Below are positions 6,078 through 7,524 of a stretch of 7,524 nt of DNA, one piece after another (position 1 is the stretch's first letter; the number at the start of each line of letters is the position of its first letter). The position numbers and the translations under genes were made by a program. Origin of the DNA: Hyphomicrobiales bacterium (GTDB lineage: Bacteria > Pseudomonadota > Alphaproteobacteria > Rhizobiales > GCA-2746425); assembly GCA_002746425.1 (NCBI GenBank), contig NVXB01000003.1, forward strand, positions 50,765-58,288, given 5' to 3'. The notes under the pieces were generated by a model. The model worked only from the letters and a program-made list of their open reading frames with translations, was not told where the DNA came from and searched no databases.

Positions 6078-7364
6078 TTAAAAGCCCCCCACATCCAAAG
6101 CATCGGCAAAACCTTCTGACCAACCATCGCGGTTGCGTAGTTTGGTGGCCTTGTCGGCGCGTGCCGTTTCCAATTGATCGATATGATGCAGGCGCAATGA
6201 GCTGGCGTAAACCCGCCACAGCGCAAAGCGCATCAGCACGAGATGGATCAGCGAGTACAACACAACGCCAACCAAATAGAACATGCCCAAAACCGCCAGA
6301 ACACTATATCTGGCACTAGCACTATCAACCATCGCACCCGCGAGGGAACTCCGAGCCATGATGCTCAACATGATAAGCCCGATGACCCAATAGACCAATC
6401 CGCACAGGGCCAACACACCAACAAATTTGGCCCAGACACTTAACATCTGCTTGGCACGCAAAGTGGAGCTGAACTGGATAGGGCCAAAAGCTGTCCCGTT
6501 TGCAAAAATACGAAATTCTGCCGCAGAATATCGTGGCCCAAAACAAACCAGCGCGAGAAGAATGAGCCCTATTATCGCAATAGCTTTGGGAGCAGCTTGC
6601 CGTATTAAATACTCGCCTGCATCGGCGCTGTTGCTGTCCCACTGCCCTGAAAACACAGGCTCAACAAGCTCCAACTTGGTCTGCCAAAGATCAATGCCAA
6701 GCCAAATGCTGGTCAAAAAAATCAAACTCAGGCTCATCAGTAATGGCCATGCGGCGCTGTAAAGCGGCGCCAGCTTGCATGAAAATGAACCGGCGAATGT
6801 GCCATAGCTGGTGTGCCGCGTTCGATAGGCTTGCAACCATTTTCTGCGCATTGGCCACAGCCAGCCCAATGAGGCTATTGTTCCAAGCCACAACACCATC
6901 GACATGGCGGCATATTTGGCGGCCCGCGTTGACTGGTTAAAGCGCAATCCACGGTACAGGGTGCGTGTGAGCCGATATCGCCTTGCCCGAAACACCGCAT
7001 ATTCGCTGAGAAACCAAAGCGCCAGAAAGGCACCTATATTGGCAATCATAACGCCATATTCCAGGCCCAATGACAGAATGAAGAACACCAGATAGAGCGG
7101 CAGCAACACCGCAACTGCAATGCAAAACCCGGTGATTAATTCGATCGGCTGCCCGGTATATTCCAAAGGAAACCCTGCGATTTTGGTGTTGTACCAAAAA
7201 TAGGCACGCAGCTGGGTGATGTACCAAAACCGATAGAGCCCGGCAGTGAACACCATGAGCAAAATACCGCGCAGACCAAGACCGGTAAGGCCGACAGCAA
7301 TTTGGGGAACCTCGACCGAAGCGGTGTTATCCCCTTCTTGCGATGTAGCCTCACCAATGGTCAA
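6078..7364 (-). CDS. DUF898 (YjgN-like) polytopic inner-membrane protein
   Basis: This 428-residue protein has about eight hydrophobic segments (near 28-43, 78-100, 105-122, 152-170, 203-222, 260-276, 312-335 and 353-376). Typical DUF898 pieces are GLYRFWYITQLRAYFWYNT at 42-60 followed by PLEYTGQPIELITGF, then EYAVFRARRYRLTRTLYRGLRF at 121-142 and LQAYRTRHTSYG at 177-188; the C-terminus is EGFADALDVGGF. YjgN-type proteins are inner-membrane proteins of unknown function and are often encoded next to M48 peptidases. The start is a TTG at 7364. AAGGA lies seven bases upstream, and no ATG or GTG occurs between the preceding in-frame stop and the TTG. It is first in the probable operon with the M48 and DUF1499 genes and has its own promoter candidate at 7446-7474. 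Whether it is a transporter, a scaffold or a protease partner cannot be told from sequence. Confidence 0.92.
   Translation of the reverse strand: MTIGEATSQEGDNTASVEVPQIAVGLTGLGLRGILLMVFTAGLYRFWYITQLRAYFWYNTKIAGFPLEYTGQPIELITGFCIAVAVLLPLYLVFFILSLGLEYGVMIANIGAFLALWFLSEYAVFRARRYRLTRTLYRGLRFNQSTRAAKYAAMSMVLWLGTIASLGWLWPMRRKWLQAYRTRHTSYGTFAGSFSCKLAPLYSAAWPLLMSLSLIFLTSIWLGIDLWQTKLELVEPVFSGQWDSNSADAGEYLIRQAAPKAIAIIGLILLALVCFGPRYSAAEFRIFANGTAFGPIQFSSTLRAKQMLSVWAKFVGVLALCGLVYWVIGLIMLSIMARSSLAGAMVDSASARYSVLAVLGMFYLVGVVLYSLIHLVLMRFALWRVYASSLRLHHIDQLETARADKATKLRNRDGWSEGFADALDVGGF
6085..6090 (-). promoter_or_regulatory. Poly-G ribosome binding site for the M48 gene
   Basis: Six consecutive G on the minus strand lie seven bases before the M48 ATG, inside the last codons of the DUF898 gene (encoding Val-Gly-Gly). 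This overlap, together with the exactly abutting TAA and ATG, favours reinitiation or coupled translation. Confidence 0.55.
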
Positions 7365-7371
7365 AACGGGT

Positions 7372-7376
7372 TCCTT
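7372..7376 (-). promoter_or_regulatory. Ribosome binding site supporting the TTG start of the DUF898 gene
   Basis: AAGGA on the minus strand is seven bases from the TTG at 7364. An in-frame TAA lies a few codons further upstream and no other start codon is available between them, so this site fixes the start. Confidence 0.7.
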
Positions 7377-7445
7377 ACTCTTATTTTACAGCGCGTTTGC
7401 TGCATGGTTTACTCTGCGGTAATGCCCAAACCCGGAAATTTGGTG

Positions 7446-7474
7446 ATTAAATCCTTAATACATCAATTTGTCGA
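7446..7474 (-). promoter_or_regulatory. Candidate sigma70-type promoter of the DUF898-M48-DUF1499 operon
   Basis: On the minus strand TCGACA (7474-7469) and TTTAAT (7451-7446) are separated by exactly 17 bases. Each hexamer matches consensus at 5 of 6 positions. The -10 ends 81 bases before the TTG start, leaving a leader of about 75 bases. The surrounding A/T-rich sequence from 7365 to 7524 contains no gene. Confidence 0.5.
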
Positions 7475-7524
7475 AAACAGATTAAGTATTGATTCACCAA
7501 GAAGGATCAGACTAGCTTTGTTAG

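Overview
The window looks like an ordinary chromosomal segment from a moderate-GC alphaproteobacterium, most likely a member of the Hyphomicrobiales. That placement is an inference. It rests on the style of the metallo-beta-lactamase-fold protein, on the DUF898 / M48 / DUF1499 membrane gene set, and on the CCA-encoding tRNA. No phage, IS element, CRISPR array or other clearly mobile sequence is visible.

Layout from left to right. (1) Bases 1-1532 (+): the 3' part of a HAL/PAL-family ammonia-lyase gene whose start lies before the window. (2) Bases 1533-1982: 450 bases without a convincing gene, containing a perfect 20-bp palindrome with a second inverted repeat beside it. (3) Bases 1983-2057 (-): tRNA-Gln(TTG), with an inverted-repeat leader and a possible promoter. 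(4) Bases 2168-2198: a strong rho-independent terminator, followed by bioY (-), which encodes a biotin transporter S-component and has no bioM or bioN beside it. (5) Bases 2824-3006: a divergent intergenic region with direct and inverted repeats. (6) Bases 3007-3915 (+): a complete MBL-fold hydrolase with all metal ligands. (7) Bases 7364 down to 3937 (-): a probable three-gene membrane operon, DUF898 (YjgN-like) -> M48 metallopeptidase -> DUF1499 protein, with a good candidate promoter at 7446-7474.

The first two genes of the operon abut exactly: the stop codon of one touches the start codon of the next, which suggests translational coupling. The positive-inside rule places both the M48 protease domain and the DUF1499 domain on the periplasmic side, so the three products could form an envelope maintenance or proteolysis module of unknown function. 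This is the most interesting biology in the window. The DUF1499 protein also carries an in-frame Gly-Glu repeat. The lyase, tRNA, bioY and MBL genes look functionally unrelated to each other and to the operon.
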